Shown here piece by piece: positions 25,591 through 35,339 of a DNA stretch of 64,000 nucleotides. Within the stretch, counting starts at the first letter, position 1. Each line of letters starts with the position of its first letter. This DNA is from Branchinecta lynchi (lineage: Eukaryota; Arthropoda; Branchiopoda; Anostraca; Branchinectidae). The position numbers were made by a program, and so were the translations under genes. The stretch is taken from assembly GCA_023053575.1 (NCBI GenBank), contig JAKZAP010000145.1, forward strand, positions 31,224 to 95,223. The letters run 5' to 3'. The notes beneath the pieces were generated by a model. It saw only the letters and a list, made by a program, of their open reading frames with translations, was not told where the DNA came from and searched no databases.

Positions 25591-26036
25591 TTTGTTTTCC
25601 CACAAGGTTGGTTTTCCCGAAAGGTTTGTTTCCCCACAAGGTTGGTTTTCCCACAAGGTTGGTTTACCCGCAGGGTTTGTTTTCCCACAAGGTTAGTTTT
25701 CCCGCAAGGTTTGTTTTCCCACAAGGTTGGTTTTCCCGAAAGGTTTGTTTCCCCACAAGGTTGGTTTTCCCACAAGGTTGGTTTTCCCGCAGGGTTTGTT
25801 TTCCCACAAGGTTAGTTTTCCCGCAAGGTTTGTTTCCCCACAAGGTTTGTTTTCCCACAAGGTTTGTTTTCCCACTGTGTTGGTTTTCCCAAAAGGTTCG
25901 CTTTCCCACAAGGTTGGTTTTCCCACAAGGTTGGTTTTCGCACAAGGTTGGTTTTCCCGCAGGGTTGCTTTCCCTATAAGGTTGGTTTTCCCACAAGGTT
26001 TGTTTTCTCACAAGGTTTGTTTTCCCACTAGGTTGT

Positions 26037-26057
26037 TTTTCCCACTAGGTGGGAAAA
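26037..26057. repeat. Hairpin at the forward-to-reverse switch
   Basis: Arms TTTTCCCAC (26037-26045) and GTGGGAAAA (26049-26057) are perfect complements around a TAG loop. The forward array ends in the left arm and the inverted segment begins in the right arm. Confidence 0.95.
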
Positions 26058-26059
26058 CA

Positions 26060-26370
26060 GACCTTGTGGGAAAACAAACCTTATGGGGAAAGCAACCCTG
26101 CGGGAAAACCAACCTTGTGGGAAAACCAACCTTGTGGGAAAGCGAACCTTTTGGGAAAACCAACATAGTGGGAAAACAAACCTTGTGGGAAAACCAACCT
26201 TGCGGGAAAACCAACCTTGGGGGAAAACAAACCTTGTGGGAAAACAAACCTTGTGGGGAAACAAACCTAGTGGGAAAACAATCCTTGTGGGAAAACAAAC
26301 CTTGTGGGGAAACAAACCTTGCGGGAAAACTAAACTTGTGGGAAAACAAACCCTGCGGGAATACCAACCT
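26060..26370 (-). repeat. Left arm of a 0.31 kb inverted repeat
   Basis: This stretch is the reverse complement of 26994-27304, with paired positions summing to 53364. Two differences were noticed: ACATAGTGGG here against ACTGTG in the other arm, and ACAGACC here against GGTTTG in the other arm. Both arms share the rare GGTATTCCC and AAGTTTAG variants, so they are copies of one unit and not chance matches of monomers. The spacer between the arms is about 620 bases. Confidence 0.9.
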
Positions 26371-26641
26371 TGTGGGAAAACCGCCCTTGTGGGGAAACAA
26401 ACCTTTCGGGAAAACAAACCTTGTGGGAAAACAAACCTTGTGGGAAAACAAACCATGTGGGAAAACAAACCTTGTGGGAAAACAAACCTTGTGAGAAAAC
26501 AAACCTTGTGGGGAAACAAACCTAGTGGGAAAACAAACCTTGTGAGAAAACAAACCTTGTGGGAAAACCAACCTTATGGGAAAACAAACCTAGTGGGAAA
26601 ACAAACCTTGTGGGGAAACAAACCTTATGGGAAAACAAACT

Positions 26642-26652
26642 AGGTTTTCCCC
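26642..26652 (+). repeat. Short forward fragment inside the inverted segment
   Basis: AGGTTTTCCCC is in forward orientation while both sides read in reverse. GGGAAAAC (26629-26636) and GTTTTCCC (26644-26651) form 8-base complementary arms with a 7-base loop. The following CCAACCTTGG (26651-26660) holds a second small inverted pair, CCAA and TTGG. Confidence 0.85.
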
Positions 26653-26974
26653 AACCTTGGTGGAAAACAAACCTTGTGGGTAAACAAACCTTGTGGGAAA
26701 ACAAACCTTGTGGGAAAACCAACCTAGTGGGAAAACAAACCTTGTGAGAAAACAAACCTTGTGGGAAAACCAACCTTATGGGAAAACAAACCCTGCGGGA
26801 AAACCAACCTTGTGGGAAAACCAACCTTGCGGGAAAGCGAACCTTTTGGGAAAACCAACACAGTGGGAAAACAAACCTTGTGAGAAAACAATCCTTGTGG
26901 GAAAACAAACCTTGTGGGGAAACAAACCTTGTGGGGAAACAAACCTTGTGGGAAAACTAACCTTGTGGGAAAAC

Positions 26975-26986
26975 AAACCTTGGTTT
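26975..26986. repeat. Small inverted repeat at the reverse-to-forward switch
   Basis: AAACC (26975-26979) and GGTTT (26982-26986) pair around TT. The reverse array ends in the left arm and forward monomers start in the right arm with TTTTCCAACAAGGTTGG. Confidence 0.8.
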
Positions 26987-29900
26987 TCCAACAAGGTTGG
27001 TATTCCCGCAGGGTTTGTTTTCCCACAAGTTTAGTTTTCCCGCAAGGTTTGTTTCCCCACAAGGTTTGTTTTCCCACAAGGATTGTTTTCCCACTAGGTT
27101 TGTTTCCCCACAAGGTTTGTTTTCCCACAAGGTTTGTTTTCCCCCAAGGTTGGTTTTCCCGCAAGGTTGGTTTTCCCACAAGGTTTGTTTTCCCACTGTG
27201 TTGGTTTTCCCAAAAGGTTCGCTTTCCCACAAGGTTGGTTTTCCCACAAGGTTGGTTTTCCCGCAGGGTTGCTTTCCCCATAAGGTTGGTTTTCCCACAA
27301 GGTTTGTTTTCTCACAAGGTTTGTTTTCCCACTAGGTTGTTTTTTCCCACTAGGTTGTTTTTTCCACAAGGTTTGTTTTTTCACAAGCTTTGTTTTCCCC
27401 CAAGGTTGGTTTTCCCGCAAGGTTGGTTTTCCCACAAGGTTTGTTTTCCCACTGTGTTAGTTTTCCCGAAAGATTCGCTTTCCCGCAAGGTTGGTTTTCC
27501 CACAAGGTTTGTTTTCCCACAAGGTTTGTTTTCCCACAAGGTTGGTTTTCCCGCAAGGTTGGTTTTCCCGCAAGGTTTGTGTTCCCACTGTGTTGTGGTT
27601 TTCCCAAAAGGTTCGCTTTCCCACAAGGTTGGTTTTCCCACAAGGTTGGTTTTCCCGCAGGGTTGCTTTCCCCATAAGGTTGTTTTCCCACAAGGTTTGT
27701 TTTCCCACAAGGTTTGTTTTCCCACAAGGTTTGTTTTTCCGAAAGGTTTGTTTCCCCACAAGGTTGGTTTTCCCACAAGGTTGGTTTTCCCGCAGGGTTT
27801 GTTTTCCCACAAGGTTAGTTTTCCCGCAAGGTTTGTTTTCCCACAAGGTTAGTTTTCACACAAGGTTTGTTTCCCCACAAGGTTTGTTTCCCCACAAGGT
27901 TTGTTTTCCCAAAAGGTTTGTTTTCTCACAAGGTTTGTTTTCCCACTGTGTTGGTTTTCCCAAAAGGTTCGCTTTCCCGCAAGGTTGGTTTTCCCACAAG
28001 GTTGGTTTTCCCGCAGGGTTTGTTTCCCCATAAGGTTGGTTTTCCCACAAGGTTTGTTTTCTCACAAGGTTTGTTTTCCCACAAGGTTTGTTTTCGCACA
28101 AGGTTTGTTTTCCCACAAGGTTCGTTTTCCCGCAGGGTTTGTTATCCCACAAGGTTAGTTTTCCCGAAAGGTTTGTTTCCCCACAAGGTTGGTTTTCCCA
28201 GAAGGCTGGTTTTCCCGCAGGGTTTGTTTTCCCACAAGGTTAGTTTCCCCGCAAGGTTTGTTTCCCCCCAAGGTTTGTTTTCCCACAAGGATTGTTTTCT
28301 CACAAGGTTTGTTTTCCCACTAGGTTAGTTTCCCCGCAAGGTTTGTTTCCCCCCAAGGTTTGTTTTCCCACAAGGATTGTTTTCTCACAAGGTTTGTTTT
28401 CCCACTAGGTTTGTTTCCCCACAAGGTTTGTTTTCCCACAAGGTTTGTTTTCCCCCAAGGTTGGTTTTCCCGCAAGGTTGGTTTTCCCACAAGGTTTTTT
28501 TCCCACTGTGTTGGTTTTCCCAAACGTTCGCTTTCCCACAAGGTTGGTTTTCCCACAAGGTTGGTTTTCCCGCAGGGTTGCTTTCCCCATAAGGTTGGTT
28601 TTCCCACAAGGTTTGTTTTCTAACAAGGTTTGTTTTCCCACAAGGATTGTTTTCTCACAAGGTTTGTTTTCCCACTGTGTTGGTTTTCCCAAAAGGTTAG
28701 CTATCCCGCAAGGTTTGTTTTCCCACAAGGTTAGTTTTCCCACAAGGTTTGTTTCCCCACAAGCTTTGTTTCCCCACAAGGTTTGTTTTCCCACAAGGAT
28801 TGTTTTCTCACAAGGTTTGTTTTCCCGCTGTGTTGGTTTTCCCAAAAGGTTCGCTTTCCCGCAAGGTTGGTTTTCCCACAAGGTTGGTTTTCCCACAAGG
28901 TTTGTTTTCCCACAAGGTTTGTTTTCCCGCTGTGTTGGTTTTCCCAAAAGGTTCGCTTTCCCGCAAGGATTGTTTTCTCACAAGGTTTGTTTTCCCACAA
29001 GGTTTGTTTTCCCACAAGGTTTGTTTTCCCACAAGGTTCGTTTTCCCGCAGGGTTTGTTTTCCCACAAGGTTTGTTTTCCCCCAAGGTTGGTTTTCCCGC
29101 AAGGTTGGTTTTCCCACAAGGTTTTTTTCCCACTGTGTTGGTTTTCCCAAAAGGTTCGCTTTCCCACAAGGTTGGTTTTCCCACAAGGTTGGTTTTCCCA
29201 CAAGGTTTGCTTTCTCACAAGGTTTGTTTTCCCACTAGGTTGTTTTTCCCACTAGGTTGGTTTTCCCACAAGGTTTGTTTTCCCACAAGCTTTGTTTTCC
29301 CCCAAGGTTGGTTTTCCGGCAAGGTTGGTTTTCCCACAAGGTTTGTTTTCCCACTGTGTTGGTTTTCCCAAAAGGTTCGCTTTCCCGCAAGGTTGGTTTT
29401 CCCACAAGGTTTGTTTCCCCACAAGGTTTGTTTTCCCATAAGATTTGTTTTCCCACAAGGTTTGTTTTCCCATAAGGTTTGTTTTCCCACAAGGTTTGTT
29501 TTCCCACAAGGTTGGTTTTCCCGAAAGGTTTGTTTCTCCGCAAGGTTTGTTTTCCCACTAGGTTTGTTTTCCCATAAGGTTGGTTTTCCCACAAGGTTTG
29601 TTTTCCCACAAGGTTTGTTTTCCCCCAAGGTTGGTTTTCCCGCAAGGTTGGTTTTCCCACAAGGTTTGTTTTCCCACTGTGTTGGTTTTCCCAAAAGGTT
29701 CGCTTTCCCACAAGGTTGGTTTTCCCACAAGGTTGGTTTTCCCGCAGGGTTGCTTTCCCCATAAGGTTGGTTTTCCCACAAGGTTTGTTTTCTCACAAGG
29801 TTTGTTTTCCCACTAGGTTGTTTTTCCCACTAGGTTGGTTTTCCCACAAGGTTTGTGTTCCCACAAGCTTTGTTTTCCCCCAAGGTTGGTTTTCCCGCAA

Positions 29901-30827
29901 GGTTGGTTTTCCCACAAGGTTTGTTTTCCCACTGTTTTGGTTTTCCCAAAAGGTTCGCTTTCCCGCAAGGTTGGTTTTCCCACAAGGTTTGTTTCCCCAC
30001 AAGGTTTGTTTTCCCATAAGGTTTGTTTTCCCACAAGGTTTGTTTTCCCACAAGGTTTGTTTTCCAACAAGGTTTGTTTTCCCACAAGGTTGGTTTTCCC
30101 GCAAGGTTGGTTTTCCCACAAGGTTTGTTTTCCCACTGTGTTGGTTTTCCCAAAAGGTTCGCTTTCCCACAAGGTTGGTTTTCCCACAAGGTTGGTTTTC
30201 CCGCAGGGTTGCTTTCAGCATAAGGTTTGTTTTCCCACAAGGTTTGTTCTCCCACAAGGTTTGTTTTCCCACAAGGTTGGTTTTCCCGCAAGGTTGGTTT
30301 TCCCACAAGGTTTGTTTTCCCACTGTGTTGGTTTTCCCAAAAGGTTCGCTTTCCCACAAGGTTGGTTTTCCCACAAGGTTGGTTTTCCCGCAGTGTTGCT
30401 TTCCCCATAAGGTTTGTTTTCCCACAAGGTTTGTTTTCCCACGAGGTTGGTTTTCCCGAAAGGTTTGTTTCCCCACAAGGTTGGTTTTCCCACAAGGTTG
30501 GTTTTACCGCAAATTTTGTTTTCCCACAAGGTTAGATTTCCCGCAAGGTTTGTTTTCCCACAAGGTTAGTTTTCCCACAAGGTTTTTTTCCCACTGTGTT
30601 GGTTTTCCCAAAAGGTTCGCTTTCCCACAAGGTTGGTTTTCCCATAAGGTTGGTTTTCCCGCAGGGTTGCATTCCCCATAAGGTTGGTTTTCCCACAAGG
30701 TTTGTTTTCCCACAAGGTTAGTTTTCCCACAAGGTTTGTTTCCCCACAAGGTTTGTTTCCCCACAAGGTTTGTTTTCCCACAAGGATTGTTTTCTCACAA
30801 GGTTTGTTTTCCCACTGTGTTGGTTTT
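26981..30827 (+). repeat. Satellite block 3, forward orientation
   Basis: About 3.8 kb of forward monomers. The higher-order content resembles block 1 around 4-9 kb (GTTTGTGTTCCCACTGTG strings near 27.56 kb, a TTCCGGC variant near 29.32 kb, AAGCTT monomers) more than the adjacent 23-26 kb part. It has more small register slips than most regions: CTGTGTTGTGG (two extra bases) near 27590, a 16-base monomer near 27680, and AAACGTTCG lacking a base near 28527. It ends at 30827 within a monomer where TTTT is followed by GGGGAAAAC. Confidence 0.95.
26994..27304 (+). repeat. Right arm of the 0.31 kb inverted repeat
   Basis: This is the forward copy of the unit found in reverse at 26060-26370, starting just after the second orientation switch. 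GGTATT at 26999-27004 pairs with AATACC at 26360-26365. Similarity continues past 27304 only as general satellite similarity. Confidence 0.9.
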
Positions 30828-30836
30828 GGGGAAAAC
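30823..30836. repeat. Small inverted repeat at the second forward-to-reverse switch
   Basis: GTTTT (30823-30827) and AAAAC (30832-30836) pair around GGGG. The TTTTGGGG join is unusual because TTTT is normally followed by CCC. The same GTTTTGGGGAAAAC recurs at 31028, right after the unique island. Confidence 0.85.
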
Positions 30837-30978
30837 AAACCTTGTGGGAAAACCAACCTAGTGGGAAAACAAACCTTGTGAGAAAACAAACCTTGTGGGA
30901 ATTCCAACCTTATGGGGAAACAAACCCTGCGGGAAAACCAACCTTGTGGGAAAACCAACCTTGTGGGAAAACCAACCC
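30828..30978 (-). repeat. Satellite block 4, short inverted segment before the unique island
   Basis: About nine monomers in reverse orientation lie between the forward block and the 49-base non-satellite island. Its first roughly 58 bases, beginning GTTTTGGGGAAAAC at 30823, are repeated almost exactly from 31028 just after the island (offset 205 bases; one difference, GAGAAAAC versus GAGAGAAC). It contains a GGGAATTCC variant at 30897-30905, so an AATT replaces the usual AAAA. Confidence 0.93.
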
Positions 30979-31027
30979 TCATATCATGTTGGTAAAAATC
31001 GGCCGAAATTGCAAGGTCTAATCTGTT
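30979..31027. other. 49-base non-satellite island
   Basis: This is the only stretch in the window that I cannot read as the 17-base monomer. It starts after AACCAACCCT and ends before GTTTTGGGGAAAAC. It includes ATCATGTTGGTAAAAATC and the palindrome CGGCCG at 31000-31005. A GCAAGGTCT near 31011-31019 resembles the forward monomer core, so the right part could be highly diverged satellite rather than foreign DNA. It has no long open frame of its own and no recognisable transposon end, tRNA or promoter. It may be a remnant of DNA that once bordered the array, or of an insertion. Confidence 0.85.
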
Positions 31028-32407
31028 GTTTTGGGGAAAACAAACCTTGTGGGAAAACCAACCTAGTGGGAAAACAAACCTTGTGAGAGAACAAACCTTG
31101 TGGGAAAACAAACCTTGTGGGGAAACAAACCTTGTATGGGGAAACAAACCCTGCGGGAAAACCAACCTTGTGGGAAAACAAACCTTGTGGGAAAACCAAC
31201 CTAGTGGGAAAAACAACCTTGGGGGAAAACAAAGCTTGTGGGAAAACAAACCTTGTGGGAAAACCAACCTAGTGGGAAAACCAACCTAGTGGGAAAACAA
31301 ACCTTGTGAGAAAACAAACCTTGTGGGGAAACAAACCTTGCGGGAAAACTAACCTTGTGGGAAAACAAACCCTGCGGGAAAACCAACCTTGTGGGAAAAC
31401 CAACCTTGTGGGAAAGCGAACCTTTTGGGAAAACCAACACAGTGGGAAAACAAACCTTGTAAGAAAACAAACCTTGTGGAGAACTAAACCTTGCGGGAAA
31501 ACTAACCTTGTGGGAAAACAAACCCTGCGGGAAAACCAACCTAGTGGGAAAACAAACCTTGTGAGAAAACGAACCTTGTGGGAAAACCAACCTTATGGGG
31601 AAAGCAACCCTGCGGGAAAACCAACCTTGTGGGAAAACCAACCTTGTGGGAAAGCGAACCTTTTGGGAAAACCAACACAGTGGGAAAAAAACCAACCTTA
31701 TGGGGAAAGCCACCCTGCCGGAAAACCAACCTTGTGGGAAAACCAACCTTGTGGGAAAGCGAACCTTTTGGGAAAACCAACACAGTGGGAAAACAAACCT
31801 TGTGGGAAAACAAACCTTGTGGGGAAACAAACCTTGCGGGAAAACTAACCTTGTGGGAAAACAAACCCTGCGGGAAAACCAACCTTGGGGGAAAACAAAG
31901 CTTGTGGGAAAACAAACCTTGTGGGAAAACCAACCTAGTGGGAAAAACAACCTAGTGGGAAAACAAACCTTGTGAGAAAACAAACCTTGTGGGAAAACCA
32001 ACCTTATAGGGAAAGCAACCCTGCGGGAAAACCAACCTTGTGGGAAAACCAACCTTGTGGGAAAACCAACCTTGTGGGAAAACCAACCTTGTGGGAAAGC
32101 GAACCTTTTGGGAAAACCAACACAGTGGGAAAACAAACCTTGTGGGAAAACAAACCTTGTGGGGAAACAAACCTTGCGGGAAAACTAACCTTGTGGGAAA
32201 ACAAACCCTGCGGGAAAACCAACCTTGTGGGAAAACCAACCTTGTGGGTAAACAAACCTTTCGGAAAAACCAACCTTGTGGGAAAACAAACCTTGCGGGA
32301 AAACTAACCTTGGGGAAACAAACCCTGCGGGAAAACCAACCTTGTGGGAAAACCAACCTTGTGGGGAAACAAACCTTTCGGGAAAACCAACCTTGTGGGA
32401 AAACAAA

Positions 32408-32423
32408 CATTGTGTTAAATCAG
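32408..32423 (-). repeat. Rare diverged variant, reverse copy 1
   Basis: CATTGTGTTAAATCAG, the exact complement of the forward marker. Confidence 0.92.
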
Positions 32424-32798
32424 ACCTTGTGGGAAAACTAACCTTGCGGGAAAACCAACCTTGCGGGAAAACCAACCTTGGGGGAAAACAAACCTTGTGG
32501 GTAAACAAACCTTGTGGGAAAACAAACCTTGTGGGAAAACCAACCTAGTGGGAAAACAAACCTTGTGAGAAAACAAACCTTGTGGGAAAACCAAGCTTAT
32601 GGGGAAACAAACCCTGCGGGAAAACCAACCTTGTGGGAAAACCAACCTTGCGGGAAAGCGAACCTTTTGGGAAAACCAACACAGTGGGAAAACAAACCTT
32701 GTGAGAAAACAATCCTTGTGGGAAAACAAACCTTGTGGGGAAACAAACCTTGTGGGGAAACAAACCTTGTGGGAAAACTAAACTTGTGGGAAAACAAA

Positions 32799-32814
32799 CA
32801 TTGTGTTAAATCAG
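32799..32814 (-). repeat. Rare diverged variant, reverse copy 2
   Basis: Exact complement of the forward marker, 391 bases (23 monomers) after the previous copy. Confidence 0.92.
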
Positions 32815-34515
32815 ACCTTGTGGGAAAACTAACCTTGCGGGAAAACCAACCTTGTGGGAAAACCAACCTTATGGGAAAACCAGCCTTGCGGGAAAACCAA
32901 CCTTGGGGGAAAACAAACCTTGTGGGTAAACAAACCTTGTGGGAAAACAAACCTTGTGGGAAAACCAACCTAGTGGGAAAACAAACCTTGTGAGAAAACA
33001 AACCTTTTGGGAAAACCAACCTTGCGGGAAAACCAACCTTGGGGGAAAACAAACCTTGTGGGTAAACAAACCTTGCGGGAAAACAAACCTTGTGGGAAAA
33101 CCAACCTTGTGGGGAAACAAACCTTTCTGGAAAACCAACCTTGTGGCAAAACAAACCTTGTGGGAAAACAAACCTTGTGGGAAAACAAACCTTGTGGGAA
33201 AACAAACCTTTTGAGAAAACAAACCTTGTGGGGAAACAAACCTAGTGGGAAAACAAACCTTGTGAGAAAAAAAACCTTGTGGGAAAACCAACCTTGCGGG
33301 AAAGCGAACCTTGCGGGAAAGCGAACCTCTTGGGAAAACCAACACAGTGGGAAAACAAACCTTGTGAGAAAACAATCCTTGTGGGAAAACCAACCTAGTG
33401 GGAAAACAAACCTTGTGAGAAAACAAACCTTTTGGGAAAACCAACCTTGCGGGAAAACCAACCTTGGGGGAAAACAAACCTTGTGGGTAAACAAACCTTG
33501 CGGGAAAACAAACCTTGTGGGAAAACCAACCTTGTGGGGAAACAAATCTTTCTGGAAAACCAACCTTGTGGCAAAACAAACCTTGTGGGAAAACAAACCT
33601 TGTGGGAAAACAAACCTTGTGGGAAAACAAACCTTTCTGGAAAACCAACCTTGTGGCAAAACAAACCTTGTGGGGAAACAAACCTTGTGGGAAAACAAAC
33701 CTTGTGAGAAAACAATCCTTGTGGGAAAACAAACCTTGTGGGGAAACAAACCTTGTGGGGAAACAAACCTTGTAGGGAAACAAACCTTGTGGGAAAACAA
33801 ACCTTGTGGGAAAACCAACCTTATGGGGAAAGCATCCCTGCGGGAAAACCAACCTTGTGGGAAAACCAACCTTGTGGGAAAGCGAACCTTTTGGGAAAAC
33901 CAACACAGTGGGAAAACAAACCTTGTGGGAAAACAAACCTTGTGGGGAAACAAACCTTGCGGGAAAACTAACCTTGTGGGAAAACAAACCCTGCAAGAAA
34001 ACCAACTTTGGGGGAAAACAAAGCTTGTGGGAAAACAAACCTTGTGGGAAAACCAACCTAGTGGAAAAAACAACCTAGTGGGAAAACAAACCTTGTGAGA
34101 AAACAAACCTTGTGGGAAAACCAACCTCATGGGGAAAGCAACCCTGCGGGAAAACCAACCTTGTGGGAAAACCAACCTTGTGGGAAAACTAACCTTGTGG
34201 GAAAGCGAACCTTTTGGGAAAACCAACACAGTGGGAAAATAAACCTTGTGGGAAAACAAACCTTGTGGGGAAACAAACCTTGCGGGAAAACTAACCTTGT
34301 GGGAAAACAAACCCTGCGGGAAAACCAACCTTGTGGGAAAACCAACCTTGTGGGGAAACAAACCTTTCGGGAAAACCAACCTTGTGGAAGAACAAACCTT
34401 GCGGGAAAACTAACCTTGTGGGAAAACAAACCCTGCGGGAAAACCAACCTTGTGGGAAAACCAACCTTGTGGGGAAACAAACCTTTCGGGAAAACCAACC
34501 TTGTGGGAAAACAAA

Positions 34516-34531
34516 CATTGTGTTAAATCAG
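34516..34531 (-). repeat. Rare diverged variant, reverse copy 3
   Basis: Exact complement of the forward marker, 1717 bases (101 monomers) after the copy at 32799. Confidence 0.92.
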
Positions 34532-35339
34532 ACCTTGTGGGAAAACTAACCTTGCGGGAAAACCAACCTTGTGGGAAAACCAACCTTATGGGAAAACCAA
34601 CCTTGCGGGAAAACCAACCTTGGGGGAAAACAAACCTTGTGGGTAAATAAACCTTGTGGGAAAACAAACCTTGTGGGAAAACCAAACTATTGGGAAAACA
34701 AACCTTGTGAGAAAACAAACCTTTTGGGAAAACCAACCTTATGGGGAAACAAACCCTGCGGGAAAACCAACCTTGTGGGAAAACCAACCTTGCGGGAAAG
34801 CGAACCTTTTGGGAAAACCAACACAGTGGGAAAACAAACCTTGTGAGAAAACAATCCTTGTGGGAAAACAAACCTTGTGGGGAAACAAACCTTGTGGGAA
34901 AACTAACCTTGTGGGAAAACAAACCCTGCGGGAAAACAAACCTTGTGGGAAAACCAACCTTGTGGGGAAACAAACCTTTCTGGAAAACCAACCTTGTGGC
35001 AAAACAAACCTTGTGGGAAAACAAACCTTGTGGAAAAACAAACCTTGTGTGAAAACAAACCTTGTGAGAAAACAAACCTTGTGGGGAAACCAACCTAGTG
35101 GGAAAACAAACCTTGTGAGAAAACAAACCTTGTGGGAAAACCAACCTTGCGGGAAAGCGAACCTTGCGGGAAAGCGAACCTCTTGGGAAAACCAACACAG
35201 TGGGAAAACAAACCTTGTGAGAAAACCAACACAGTGGGAAAACAAACCTTGTGAGAAAACAATCCTTGTGGGAAAACAAACCTTGTGGGGAAACAAACCT
35301 TGTGGGGAAACAAACCTTGTGGGAAAACTAACCTTGTGG

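Larger units (their letters stand above)
1..26048 (+). repeat. Satellite block 1, forward orientation
   Basis: About 26 kb of monomers read TTTTCCCACAAGGTTTG on the + strand, with no interruption by other DNA. The marker ACTGTGTTGG starts at 71, 428, 632, 972, 1363, 1567 and 1941, that is 21, 12, 20, 23, 12 and 22 monomers apart. The monomer register is exact while the higher-order unit is irregular. The block splits into a left domain (1 to about 7.4 kb, two rounds of a roughly 4 kb module), a middle domain (7.4-10.5 kb), a heavily duplicated domain (10.5-21.1 kb) and a right domain (21.1-26 kb) that carries the CTGATTTAACACAATG marker twice. It ends in a hairpin at the first orientation switch. 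Confidence 0.97.
21093..26048 (+). repeat. Block 1 right domain
   Basis: Forward satellite with no near-identical forward duplicate as long as those to its left. It holds TTTACCC variants (22689 and others), both forward copies of CTGATTTAACACAATG, a TTTTGCC unit near 21739 and two near 25033-25055. A 16-base monomer (TTTTCCGCAAGG) lies near 23524. Its units reappear in reverse order in 31-36 kb and again in 57.3-64 kb. Confidence 0.8.
26049..26980 (-). repeat. Satellite block 2, inverted segment of about 0.93 kb
   Basis: Between 26049 and 26980 the monomer reads CAAACCTTGTGGGAAAA on the + strand, opposite to the arrays on both sides. The segment is about 55 monomers long. Its left third (26060-26370) is the reverse complement of 26994-27304 just beyond the right breakpoint. 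It includes a rare GGGAATACC variant at 26358-26365, which recurs in the reverse array near 46.5, 47.3, 51.1 and 54.4 kb. An inversion of a local segment, or a copy of the distant reverse array placed here, would both give this layout. Confidence 0.95.
31028..35339 (-). repeat. Block 5 first domain, counterpart of 22.6-26 kb
   Basis: Reverse satellite with three copies of the CTGATTTAACACAATG marker and several GTGGGTAAAC variants. A hybrid monomer TTGTATGGGG near 31134, between the usual TTGTGGGG and TTATGGGG, marks a small rearrangement. Units with GTGGCAAAAC preceded by CCTTTCTGG occur at 33122, 33548, 33628 and 34975; the first two lie in a near-tandem repeat with period about 426. Confidence 0.8.

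Noticed and set aside
26037..26057. Rho-independent terminator at the hairpin
   Set aside because: The stem is the complementarity of two opposed monomers, there is no gene upstream and the context is a eukaryotic-type satellite.
30979..31027. Transposon insertion or solo LTR at the unique island
   Set aside because: It is only 49 bases, with no terminal inverted repeats of its own and no clean target-site duplication; the repeated flank is 58 bases of satellite at a 205-base offset.
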